64,000 nucleotides of DNA. Source: Variovorax beijingensis. GTDB taxonomy: Bacteria > Pseudomonadota > Gammaproteobacteria > Burkholderiales > Burkholderiaceae_C. Below the pieces are notes generated by a model, which saw nothing but the letters and a program-made list of their open reading frames with translations, was not told the DNA's origin and did not search any database. Both the position numbers and the translations under genes were made by a program. This document shows, piece by piece, positions 53,080-60,706 of the stretch. How positions within the stretch are numbered: the first letter of the stretch is position 1; every line of letters starts with the position of its first letter. The stretch lies in assembly GCF_007828835.1 (NCBI RefSeq), contig NZ_VIVL01000014.1, positions 59,054-123,053 of the forward strand. The letters run 5' to 3'.

Positions 53080-54951
53080 TTACAGGAAGCCGATCGAAAT
53101 CCACGGCAGCGCCGCGACGATCACCAGGCCGATGAACAACGCGAGCATGTAGGCTCCGATCGGTCGAATGCCCTCGTCGGGATTGACGCGGCCGATCGCG
53201 CAGGCGGCGTAGTAGCCCACGCCGAAAGGCGGCGCGAACAAACCGAGGCCCATGGCGAGGATGACCACCATCGCGTAGTGCACCTCGTGGATGCCGACCG
53301 CCCTGGCAATCGGAAACAGCAGAGGGCCGAACAGCACGATGGCCGGGATGCCTTCGAGCACGCTGCCCAGCACGATGAAGGCGATGACGGAGACCGCCAT
53401 GAAGCCCGCGGCCCCGCCGGGCAGCGCGCGCATTGCTTCGCTGAGCGTGTGCGAGAAGCCCGATTGGGTCAGCCCCCAGGCCATCGCGGTGGCTGCGCCG
53501 ATGATCAGCAGGATCGAGCCTGAGAGGCTGGCGGTGTCGACGAGCATCGGATAGATCCGCTTCCAGTCGAACTGCCGGTAGATCAGCAGTCCGGCGACTA
53601 CCCCGTATGCGATGCCTATGGTTGACACCTCGGTGGCCGTTGCGATGCCCTCCACCACCGCGGCACGGATGATGAACGGCAGTGCGATGGCCGGCAGCGC
53701 GATCACGAACGCCCGGCCGATTTCCGTGCGGCTGGCGCGCCGCACGCCGCTCAGGTCTTCATGCCGGTAGCGCGCCCACACCACCGCCACCAGCGTCGCG
53801 GCCAGCACCAGGCCGGGCAGCAGGCCGCCGGTGAACAACGCGGCGATCGACACACCGGTGACCGAGCCGATCGTGATCAGCACGATGGACGGCGGGATGG
53901 TCTCGGTCTGCGCGCCGGTGGCCGACAGCAGCGCGACGAGGTCGCCTTCCTTCGCGCCGCGCTTCGTCATCTCCGGGAACAGCACCGGCGCGACTGCCGC
54001 CATGTCGGCCGCCTTCGAGCCGGAGATGCCGGAGACGAGGTACATGGCACCCACCAGCACGTAGTGCAGGCCGCCGCGCACGTGGCCCAGCAGGCTGGCG
54101 AGGAAGGCCACCATCGCACGCGCCATGCCCGTCATCTCGATCAGTTGGCCGAGGAAGACGAACAGCGGCACCGACAGCAGGATCAGGTGGCTGACGCCTT
54201 CATCCATGCGGCCGACCACGATGAGCACCGGCGTGTGCGTGGTCAGCATCACGTAGCCGAGCGTCGCCAGGCCGAAGGCGAACGCAATCGGAACGCCGGC
54301 AAACACCGCCCCGGCGACGACGACCACGAAGAAGACCACCAGGTTGGTGTTGCCGAGCTGTCGCCACACGGGCTGCAGCAGGGTCATCACTGCGATGATC
54401 GCGACGACCAGCCCGACGGCCGCCGCCACCTGGCGCGGCCGGCCCACCGCGGCCAGCCGCAGCACCGCCAGCAGCGCCATCGCGCCGAAGCCCGCGGCCA
54501 TCGCGGCGACGCGCCAGGAGTTCTGGAGGTCGAGCGCCGGCGTGCGCATCATGGCCTCCTCCACCGCGTACTCCCACGCATGCGGCAGGATGAGCAGCAG
54601 GAACGCCAGTGCCGCCGTGGTGGCCAGCACGTCGAGAAAGGCGCGCCTGGAAGGGTCGAGCTTGCCCACCACCGCCGTCATGCGCATGTGCTCGCCACGC
54701 TGGAAGGCCACCGCCGAGCCGAGCATCGCCAGCCACAGGAACAGGATCGAAGCGACCTCGTCCGACCAGATCAAGGGGTGATGGAACACGTAGCGCGCCA
54801 CCACGCCGGCCAGGAGCACGGCGATCTCGGCGGCCACCAGCAGGGCGACGGGCACGCCGAGCAGGCGGCCGAGCCCCTGCTGCGCGCGTGTCGCCCAGGC
54901 CGCGACGACCCCGCGCTGCGGGTTGTCGTCGGAAATCGAGGCGGCGTGCAT
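53080..54951 (-). CDS. Fused TRAP transporter permease (DctQ-DctM)
   Basis: A 623-residue membrane protein. Residues about 1-190 form the small DctQ subunit with four helices (VARYVFHHPLIWSDEVASIL is its hallmark), and the remainder the large DctM subunit with about twelve helices (FVFLGQLIEMTGMARAMVAF, GSKAADMAAVAPVLFPEMTK, GLFAPPFGVGYYAACAIGRV). Fusion of Q and M is known in TRAP systems. It works with the DctP receptor, whose stop lies one base upstream. It should import the organic acid used by the kinase and RuBisCO-like enzymes. Confidence 0.95.
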   Translation of the reverse strand: MHAASISDDNPQRGVVAAWATRAQQGLGRLLGVPVALLVAAEIAVLLAGVVARYVFHHPLIWSDEVASILFLWLAMLGSAVAFQRGEHMRMTAVVGKLDPSRRAFLDVLATTAALAFLLLILPHAWEYAVEEAMMRTPALDLQNSWRVAAMAAGFGAMALLAVLRLAAVGRPRQVAAAVGLVVAIIAVMTLLQPVWRQLGNTNLVVFFVVVVAGAVFAGVPIAFAFGLATLGYVMLTTHTPVLIVVGRMDEGVSHLILLSVPLFVFLGQLIEMTGMARAMVAFLASLLGHVRGGLHYVLVGAMYLVSGISGSKAADMAAVAPVLFPEMTKRGAKEGDLVALLSATGAQTETIPPSIVLITIGSVTGVSIAALFTGGLLPGLVLAATLVAVVWARYRHEDLSGVRRASRTEIGRAFVIALPAIALPFIIRAAVVEGIATATEVSTIGIAYGVVAGLLIYRQFDWKRIYPMLVDTASLSGSILLIIGAATAMAWGLTQSGFSHTLSEAMRALPGGAAGFMAVSVIAFIVLGSVLEGIPAIVLFGPLLFPIARAVGIHEVHYAMVVILAMGLGLFAPPFGVGYYAACAIGRVNPDEGIRPIGAYMLALFIGLVIVAALPWISIGFL

Positions 54952-54952
54952 G

Positions 54953-55972
54953 TCAGCCCAGCCTGCCGGTATGTTTCTCGAGCAGGGCCCAGGCCTCCTC
55001 GCCGTACTTCTGCTTCCACTCGCTGTAGAAGCCGGAGGCCGTCAGCCGCTCGCGGAAGGCGTCGAGCTTCGGATCGTTGAAGGCCAGTCCCTTGGCGCTC
55101 AGTTCGGGCCGCAGCGACGCGTTGAGCTTCGCACCGTCGGCGCGCATGTCCAGTGCGGCCTGGTTCAGGTGCTTGGCGACGATCGGCCGAGCCTTCTCCG
55201 GCATGCGCTCCCAGAGCTTCCGGTTGGTCATGCACCACCAGCCGTCCCACATGTGGTTGGTCATGGAGCAGTACTTCTGCACCTCGTAGAGCTTGGCGAT
55301 CGAGATGATCGTCAACGGGTTCTCCTGGCCATCGACCACCTTGGTCTGCAGCGACGAATAGGTCTCGGCAAAGTTGATGGACGCCGGCGCCGCGCCGAGG
55401 TGCTTGAACAGCGACGTCCACAGCGGGCTTACCGGCACGCGCATCTTCAGCCCCTTCAGATCGTCCGGCGTGTTGATCGGCCGCACGCTGTTCGTGATCT
55501 GCCGGAAGCCGGAGCTCCACACGGTGTCCATCGCCATCAGGCCCACCTTGGGAAACTGTGCACGCAGGAACTTGCCGAGATCGCCGTCCAGCGCCTTGTT
55601 CACGGCCTCGTCGTTCGCCCACGCGAAACCCAGGCCCCACATCGAGGAGATGGGAACGAGCTGCGACAGCACGTTCACGCCCGAGACGGTGAAGAACTCC
55701 AGCCCGCCGGCGCGCAGCTGCGAGAGCATGTCGGCGTCGTTGCCGAGCTGATTGTTGGGGAAGACGTTGATCTGGATCTGGCCGTCGGTGTCCTTCAGGA
55801 TGCGCTCGCTGGCCTCCATCGCGCGCACGTTGAGCGGGTGCGTGGCCGGCACATTGGTGCCGAATTTATAGGTGAACTCGGCGGCATGCGCGAAGCGCGG
55901 AAGCACCAGCGCCGGGGCGCTGATCAGTGCCGCGCCCGTTGCGAGGGCGCGGCGGCGGTTGATCGATGTCAT
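54953..55972 (-). CDS. dctP: TRAP transporter substrate-binding protein DctP
   Basis: A 339-residue periplasmic receptor with a twin-arginine-like signal (INRRRALATGAALISAPALV). Mature motifs are FTYKFGTNVPATHPLNVRAM, DDLKGLKMRVPVSPLW (which contains the arginine that binds the substrate carboxylate in most DctP proteins) and INFAETYSSLQTKVVDGQEN, a family-typical segment. It supplies substrate to the fused permease next door. It lies 18 bases downstream of the kinase gene, so the ligand is probably a sugar acid handled by that kinase. Confidence 0.95.
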   Translation of the reverse strand: MTSINRRRALATGAALISAPALVLPRFAHAAEFTYKFGTNVPATHPLNVRAMEASERILKDTDGQIQINVFPNNQLGNDADMLSQLRAGGLEFFTVSGVNVLSQLVPISSMWGLGFAWANDEAVNKALDGDLGKFLRAQFPKVGLMAMDTVWSSGFRQITNSVRPINTPDDLKGLKMRVPVSPLWTSLFKHLGAAPASINFAETYSSLQTKVVDGQENPLTIISIAKLYEVQKYCSMTNHMWDGWWCMTNRKLWERMPEKARPIVAKHLNQAALDMRADGAKLNASLRPELSAKGLAFNDPKLDAFRERLTASGFYSEWKQKYGEEAWALLEKHTGRLG

Positions 55973-55990
55973 GGTCGAGTCTCCTGTCGG

Positions 55991-57394
55991 TCAGTGAAGT
56001 GGTTGACGAGCGTCGGCCGTGCCGCGCAGCGCCTTGACGAAATAGTCGGGCTGGCCCATCTGGCCGCCCTTGAGCGCAATCTCGAGCTGCGCCAGGTGCG
56101 GCTCGCGCGAGATGGCGCGGCACAGCGGTGCGCCCGGAGCAAGCCGTGCGACCACGCGCAGCGCTTTCGGTGCGAGTCGCTGTGTGATGTGGCTGGAGGT
56201 GTCGCCGCCCGACAGCAGCAGTCGCCGAATCGGATGCGCGCGCAGCAGCGTGTCCACCAGCTCACCCAAACGCTGTCCCAGCAGGCGGCCACCTTCGTGG
56301 CGGGCCTGCTCGCGGCTCATGCCCTGGCCGGCCAGCGCGGCCAGCATCGCCTCGATGCGCGGATCCTGCGGACCGCGCGCGCTGTGCAGCATCACGCTGC
56401 GGCCGGCGCGCAATGCGAGCAAGGCGTGTTCAGCGAGACGGGCGACTTCCGCACCCGGGTCGCGCGCAGCGACCAGCGCGGCGGCATCCACCGCCAGCTC
56501 GACGAAGCCATCGGCCAGCGCCGCATCGATCTGCAGCGCGCTCAGCGGTGAAGCACTGCCCGAGACGGCCAGCACCTGGGGCACGCCGCCGAAACATTCG
56601 TGTGCAGCCGGGGTGGCCGGGAGCACGCCAGCCTCGCGCCACCACTGTGTCAGCGCGTACTCGAGCCCCGAGCCACCGACGCAGAACAGAGGCGTCTTGC
56701 GGCCGCGCACCAGACCGTCGAGCAGCCGGCCGGTCTCCGTGAGTTGCTCGGCGGTCGTGCCGTCGATCAGCACCGCGCCCCCCGCTGTCGCGTCGACCAG
56801 CCGATGAAGCTCGGTCGCCATCGCCTCGCGTTCGAGAGTGAACAGCGGCAGGTTGAAGCCGGCAAGGCGCATCGAGGTCTGCGCGCCGATATGGCGCGTC
56901 AGGTCGGCCTCGTGCATCGGCGTGACCGGGTGCACGCTCATGATCGGATGGCGATCGATGCGATGCACGCGCCCGTCGGTGCCGGAGCGGGCGAACAGGT
57001 TGCCGAAGGCGCAGTAGCGGCCCAGCGCCGGTGTCGCCGCCACGATCGGGATCGCGGTGTCGCCGAAGGATGCGCGCGACAGCGCCATCACATGGCCGAT
57101 GCTTCCGATGGCCGGCGAGCTGTCGAAGGTCGAGCAGACCTTGTAATGCACCAGCGGGACGGGCAGCCTCGACATCGCGGTGAGCACGGGAAGAAGCTGC
57201 TCGTCCATTTCTGGCGGCGACATCGCGCGGCTCGCGCCTGCCACGCCGATGGCATCGAAGGAGCCCAGTTCATGCAGCGTCTGCTCATCTGGCACTTCGA
57301 GAAACAGCGCGCAGTCGAGACCGGCGAAGGCCAGGACCTCGAGCGCATCGGTGGAGCCGGTGAAATCATCACCGTAGAAGGCCAGCTTCAACAT
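55991..57394 (-). CDS. Four-carbon acid sugar kinase family protein (OiaK-like candidate)
   Basis: A 467-residue kinase of the DUF1537/OtnK family. The N-terminal sugar-binding domain begins FYGDDFTGSTDALEVLAFAG, with the phosphate-site loop FDSSPAIGSIGHVMAL. The C-terminal nucleotide-binding domain contains LLSGGDTSSHITQ and LKGGQMGQPDYF. Family members phosphorylate threonate, erythronate, 3-oxo-tetronates or 3-oxo-isoapionate. Direct linkage to a RuBisCO-like gene eight bases upstream points to the last of these (OiaK), as in D-apionate degradation. The start is ATG 57394. Confidence 0.88.
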   Translation of the reverse strand: MLKLAFYGDDFTGSTDALEVLAFAGLDCALFLEVPDEQTLHELGSFDAIGVAGASRAMSPPEMDEQLLPVLTAMSRLPVPLVHYKVCSTFDSSPAIGSIGHVMALSRASFGDTAIPIVAATPALGRYCAFGNLFARSGTDGRVHRIDRHPIMSVHPVTPMHEADLTRHIGAQTSMRLAGFNLPLFTLEREAMATELHRLVDATAGGAVLIDGTTAEQLTETGRLLDGLVRGRKTPLFCVGGSGLEYALTQWWREAGVLPATPAAHECFGGVPQVLAVSGSASPLSALQIDAALADGFVELAVDAAALVAARDPGAEVARLAEHALLALRAGRSVMLHSARGPQDPRIEAMLAALAGQGMSREQARHEGGRLLGQRLGELVDTLLRAHPIRRLLLSGGDTSSHITQRLAPKALRVVARLAPGAPLCRAISREPHLAQLEIALKGGQMGQPDYFVKALRGTADARQPLH

Positions 57395-57402
57395 GCGCGC
57401 CT

Positions 57403-58677
57403 CTACAGGTTGCCGAAATGAACCAGCGCGCGCCGAAGCGCGGGATGCGATTCGGCGTATGTGCCGAGCCCGATGCCTGCCACCGCCGCCTCCCAGCCCT
57501 CGCGCATGCTCGCCATGCCGGCGGCGATACCGTCGGGGTGGCCGATGATTCCTCCCCCGGCCAGATGCATCAGGTCGACAGCGCCGAGAGCACCATACAA
57601 GTCGGGGGCCAAGCCCGCCCACTGCCCTGACGAGAAGACCGGCATCAGCGGCTGCAGCCCGGCCCATGGCGAAAGGCACGCGCGGGCGGAGGCGACCACC
57701 GAATCGTCGGGCTCCCAGAACTTGCTGCGGATGCCGTTGACGTGCAGGTGGTCCACCCCCGCCATGCGCCACAGCTTCTGGTAGGCCTGAAACGAGAAGC
57801 CGAGCCCCGGATGGCGTGTGAGCGCGCCCCAGCCGTTGCGGTGGCCGTGGATCGGCAGCTGGGCGTGGCGGCGCAGGTGCTCGACGGCCGCGAAGCCGAC
57901 CCAGTTGACGCTCACCATCACGCAGCTGCCGCCCGCGGCCAGCACGGCGTCGTGGCGGCGCAGCATCTCGTCGATCGAGCCCGAGATGTTGATCGCGTAC
58001 ATCGGCATCCGGCCCAGGCGGTCGGCATGGCGCTGCAGCACCGGCATGACGGCGCGCAGGCGCTCGTCGAACGGCGCATACGGCGGATCGGCCATCAGCT
58101 CGTCGTCCTTGATGAAGTCGATGCCAGCCGCGCAGAGGCTGTCGACCAACTCGGCAGTCTGGACTGGCGTAAGGCCGACGCTCGGCTTGATGATGGTGCC
58201 GATCAAAGGACGGCCGTGGACTCCGGCAAGCCGTCGCGTGCCGGCAACGCCGAACGCCGGGCCGGCGAACCGGGCGGCGTAGTCAGGCGCAAGGTCCAGG
58301 TCCAACAGGCGCAAGCCGGTGACTTCCCCAAGCTCGTACAGGTTGCCAGCCACCGTGGCCAACAGGCTGGACAGGTTGGCGCCGACATTGGCGACCGGGA
58401 ACGCGATCTCGATCTCGGCACGATGGAACACACCACCGTGCGGCCGACGATCGACGTACGCGCTGGGCAGCGTGGGCTGCAGCGCCGGCGCGAGGGGTTC
58501 GATGCGCACGACGCGGGCGCGTGAGCGCTCCTTCAGTTCGTCTGTCTCGCCCGGCAGCGCGAGGAAGGTGCCGCTGGATTGCTCGCCGGCGATCACCTGC
58601 GCGATCTTCTCGGAGGCGACCGAGCTTTCGACGAAGTAACGGGCGCTAAACTCGGCGCGGGGGGCTGGATTGGCCAT
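57403..58677 (-). CDS. RuBisCO-like protein (form IV, OiaX/OiaT-type candidate)
   Basis: A 424-residue member of the RuBisCO large-subunit superfamily. Active-site features retained: K164 in IIKPSVGLT, and K190, D192 and E193 in DFIKDDELMADPP (carbamate lysine and metal ligands), plus H279-R280, H312 and the phosphate-loop SSGQ and AGGGI. Lost: the loop-6 lysine region of true RuBisCO, which is replaced by WEPDDSV, so CO2 fixation is unlikely. With the downstream kinase it matches decarboxylase or transcarboxylase/hydrolase RuBisCO-like enzymes acting on 3-oxo-isoapionate 4-phosphate (inference). First gene of the operon. Confidence 0.92.
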   Translation of the reverse strand: MANPAPRAEFSARYFVESSVASEKIAQVIAGEQSSGTFLALPGETDELKERSRARVVRIEPLAPALQPTLPSAYVDRRPHGGVFHRAEIEIAFPVANVGANLSSLLATVAGNLYELGEVTGLRLLDLDLAPDYAARFAGPAFGVAGTRRLAGVHGRPLIGTIIKPSVGLTPVQTAELVDSLCAAGIDFIKDDELMADPPYAPFDERLRAVMPVLQRHADRLGRMPMYAINISGSIDEMLRRHDAVLAAGGSCVMVSVNWVGFAAVEHLRRHAQLPIHGHRNGWGALTRHPGLGFSFQAYQKLWRMAGVDHLHVNGIRSKFWEPDDSVVASARACLSPWAGLQPLMPVFSSGQWAGLAPDLYGALGAVDLMHLAGGGIIGHPDGIAAGMASMREGWEAAVAGIGLGTYAESHPALRRALVHFGNL

Positions 58678-58758
58678 GGGGTTGTGAGGTTCTCTCTTGA
58701 CCGACCCGAACAGTAGTTGAGCTCGCCCTATGTGCCAAACGATATGATCTCCCCGCGC

Positions 58759-58775
58759 TGTGATGAAAGCTCACA
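58759..58775. promoter_or_regulatory. LysR-type palindromic site between regulator and RuBisCO-like operon
   Basis: TGTGA (58759-58763), spacer TGAAAGC, TCACA (58771-58775): perfect 5-base arms. It contains a T-N11-A core, the classic LysR-box arrangement, and lies 37 bases before the divergent LysR start and about 80 bases before the RuBisCO-like start. The arms resemble CRP half-sites, but the 7-base spacer differs from the 6 that CRP uses. Confidence 0.55.
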
Positions 58776-58811
58776 TGACATCCGGGTTGACCCGAAGTAG
58801 GCGACTGCAGC

Positions 58812-59696
58812 ATGACCACGTCCCATCGTCTTTCGCTGAACGCGTTGCGCGCGTTCGAGGCGACGGCGCGTCTGCGCAGCTTCAGCGCTGCGGCCGAAGA
58901 GTTGTCGGTCACGCATGGCGCGGTGAGCCGCCACATCCGCATGCTGGAAGACTCGTTGGGTTTGGCCCTCCTCCAGCGCACCGCGCAGGGTGCGATACCG
59001 ACGGCCGAGGGGCAGCGCCTGGCGGAGGGACTCTCGACCGCCTTCGGCCTGATTCAATCGAGCGTCGAACAACTGAAGCCCGGCCCGCTCACGCTGGCGT
59101 GTTCCGAGTCGATCATGATGTACTGGCTCATCCCTCGGCTGAACCGCTTCAAGGAGGCCCATCCGGACGTCGAGCTTCGCTTCAACATGAGCCATGGGCC
59201 GATCGACTTCGCCCGCGACAGCGTCAGCGTGGCCATTCGTCTGTCATCGATCGAGCCTCCCAAGGACGTCGTGCGCACGGACGTCGCGAATGAGTGGATC
59301 GGGCCGGTCTGCTCGCCCGAGTACCTGCGCCACAAGCGGATTGAGTCGGTCGAAGATCTCGCTCGTGCACGGCTGATGGTCTCGCGCACCCGTCCGACGG
59401 CCTGGGCCGACTGGGCCAGTTGCAGCGGCCATTCGAAACTGGCGTTGCACGTCGACGAGTCTTTCGACCATTTCTATCTGCTCATCCAGGGCGCCCGCTG
59501 TGGCTTGGGCCTGGCCAACGTGCCGCGCATGCTTGTCCGTGACGATCTGACGAGCGGCACGTTGGTGGCGCCGCTTGCATTTGTGCGCGGTCCGAACCGG
59601 CTGTCGATCTGGGTTGCGCCTCACCTCAGCCGCCGACCGGATGTGGTCAAGCTGGTTGACTGGCTGCACGACGAATTGCGTGGGACGGAGCCGTAA
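58812..59696 (+). CDS. LysR-family (GcvA-like) transcriptional regulator
   Basis: A 294-residue regulator. The winged helix (LNALRAFEATARLRSFSAAA, then VTHGAVSRHIRMLEDSLGLA and LFQRT-like LLQRTAQG) with VSRHIRMLE is the GcvA/AmpR subgroup signature, and the effector domain follows from about residue 90 (LACSESIMMYWLIPRL). The start is ATG 58812. It is divergent from the RuBisCO-like/kinase/TRAP operon across 134 bases that contain a palindromic T-N11-A site, so it is the probable activator of that operon. Confidence 0.93.
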   Translation: MTTSHRLSLNALRAFEATARLRSFSAAAEELSVTHGAVSRHIRMLEDSLGLALLQRTAQGAIPTAEGQRLAEGLSTAFGLIQSSVEQLKPGPLTLACSESIMMYWLIPRLNRFKEAHPDVELRFNMSHGPIDFARDSVSVAIRLSSIEPPKDVVRTDVANEWIGPVCSPEYLRHKRIESVEDLARARLMVSRTRPTAWADWASCSGHSKLALHVDESFDHFYLLIQGARCGLGLANVPRMLVRDDLTSGTLVAPLAFVRGPNRLSIWVAPHLSRRPDVVKLVDWLHDELRGTEP

Positions 59697-59788
59697 CTCG
59701 CCGTCCTCGATACGACTGGCCATGCAGGCGGTCAGGTTCCTTTTTTCTCGGGTCGCGCGTGCCGCCGCATGCGCGCGGGAAGCGGGAG

Positions 59789-60661
59789 TCAGGCGGCTTG
59801 ATTCAGCAGATGGGCCGGCACATGCGGCTTTTCCAGCGCAATGAAGTGACCGGCGTTGGGCACCTCGGTGAATCTGGCCGAAGGCAGGAGCCGCGCGTTG
59901 GCCCGGCGGTCCGACGGCCGGGACCAGTCCTTCTCGCCGTATACCAGGTCGATCGGTACCTTGATTTCACCGTAGCGGCTGCGCGCCGCGATGAGGCTGG
60001 GCAGGCTCCCGTACACCGAGCGGGCGACGGTGGAATAGCCGGGCCGACGGCCGACCTTGAGCAGTTCGTCCAGGTAGTCGTCGCGCAGCGCCGCCTTGTC
60101 GACGAGACCGCCATGAAGCACCGCGCGCATGATCGGTCGGGGTTCCAGTTTGGCGAGGAGAGGGCCGACGCCGGGCGCGAGGACGCCAGTGATGATGCAA
60201 CGAGCCAGGAAGCCGGACCGCATGATTCCGCCGGCGTAGTCGTAGACATTGATGGCGACCACGCGGCGGATCCGGTCGGGCAGATCGGCCGCTGTGGTGA
60301 GCGCGAGCACGCCGCCCATCGATTCGCCGAGCAGGATCACGTCGCGCAGATCGAGGCGAGTGATGAATTCCTTGACCGCCGCGCGCAAGGCGGGCTCCTC
60401 GTAGGAGGCGCCGGGCACGATCTGAGAGTGGCCCATGCCCGGCAGATCGAGCGCATACACGGTGTACCGGTCCTGGACCAAGGGAATGAGATGCCGGAAG
60501 TGCTCGGCCTGAGTGCGCACCGTGTGCAGCAGAACCAGCGGCGCACCATTTCCGCCCGTGAGGTACCGCAGGCGTCCGTCGGCGGACCCTCGCGGCTCGA
60601 GGAAACGGGTGGTGGTTTCCGGGATGCTGATTGAAGGCTGGGTGTTGCCGATGACGGACAT
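59789..60661 (-). CDS. Alpha/beta hydrolase
   Basis: A 290-residue alpha/beta-hydrolase: GAPLVLLHTVRTQAEHF oxyanion strand, the nucleophile in VILLGESMGGVLALTTA, and the acid and base in LVYGEKDWSRPSD and VPNAGHFIALEKP. The order and spacing are normal. The first 30 residues are polar and contain no signal peptide. The start is ATG 60661. It stands 45 bases after the tannase-family gene on the same strand and may be co-transcribed. It could hydrolyse an ester or lactone; a substrate cannot be named. Confidence 0.9.
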   Translation of the reverse strand: MSVIGNTQPSISIPETTTRFLEPRGSADGRLRYLTGGNGAPLVLLHTVRTQAEHFRHLIPLVQDRYTVYALDLPGMGHSQIVPGASYEEPALRAAVKEFITRLDLRDVILLGESMGGVLALTTAADLPDRIRRVVAINVYDYAGGIMRSGFLARCIITGVLAPGVGPLLAKLEPRPIMRAVLHGGLVDKAALRDDYLDELLKVGRRPGYSTVARSVYGSLPSLIAARSRYGEIKVPIDLVYGEKDWSRPSDRRANARLLPSARFTEVPNAGHFIALEKPHVPAHLLNQAA

Positions 60662-60706
60662 GATTCGACTTGCTCGGAACCGACGGACAGGAAGGTCACC
60701 AGCCTC

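Noticed and set aside
53761..55080. Open plus-strand frame of 439 codons over the TRAP permease
   Set aside because: The composition (H, R, Q, D repeats) is typical of an antisense shadow, and the minus strand encodes clear DctQM and DctP.
57403..58677. True carbon-fixing RuBisCO large subunit
   Set aside because: The loop-6 lysine region is replaced, the protein is short and no small subunit or phosphoribulokinase is nearby.
58759..58775. CRP binding site reading of the TGTGA/TCACA dyad
   Set aside because: The spacer is seven bases, not six, and the site contains a T-N11-A core beside a LysR gene, so a LysR box is preferred.
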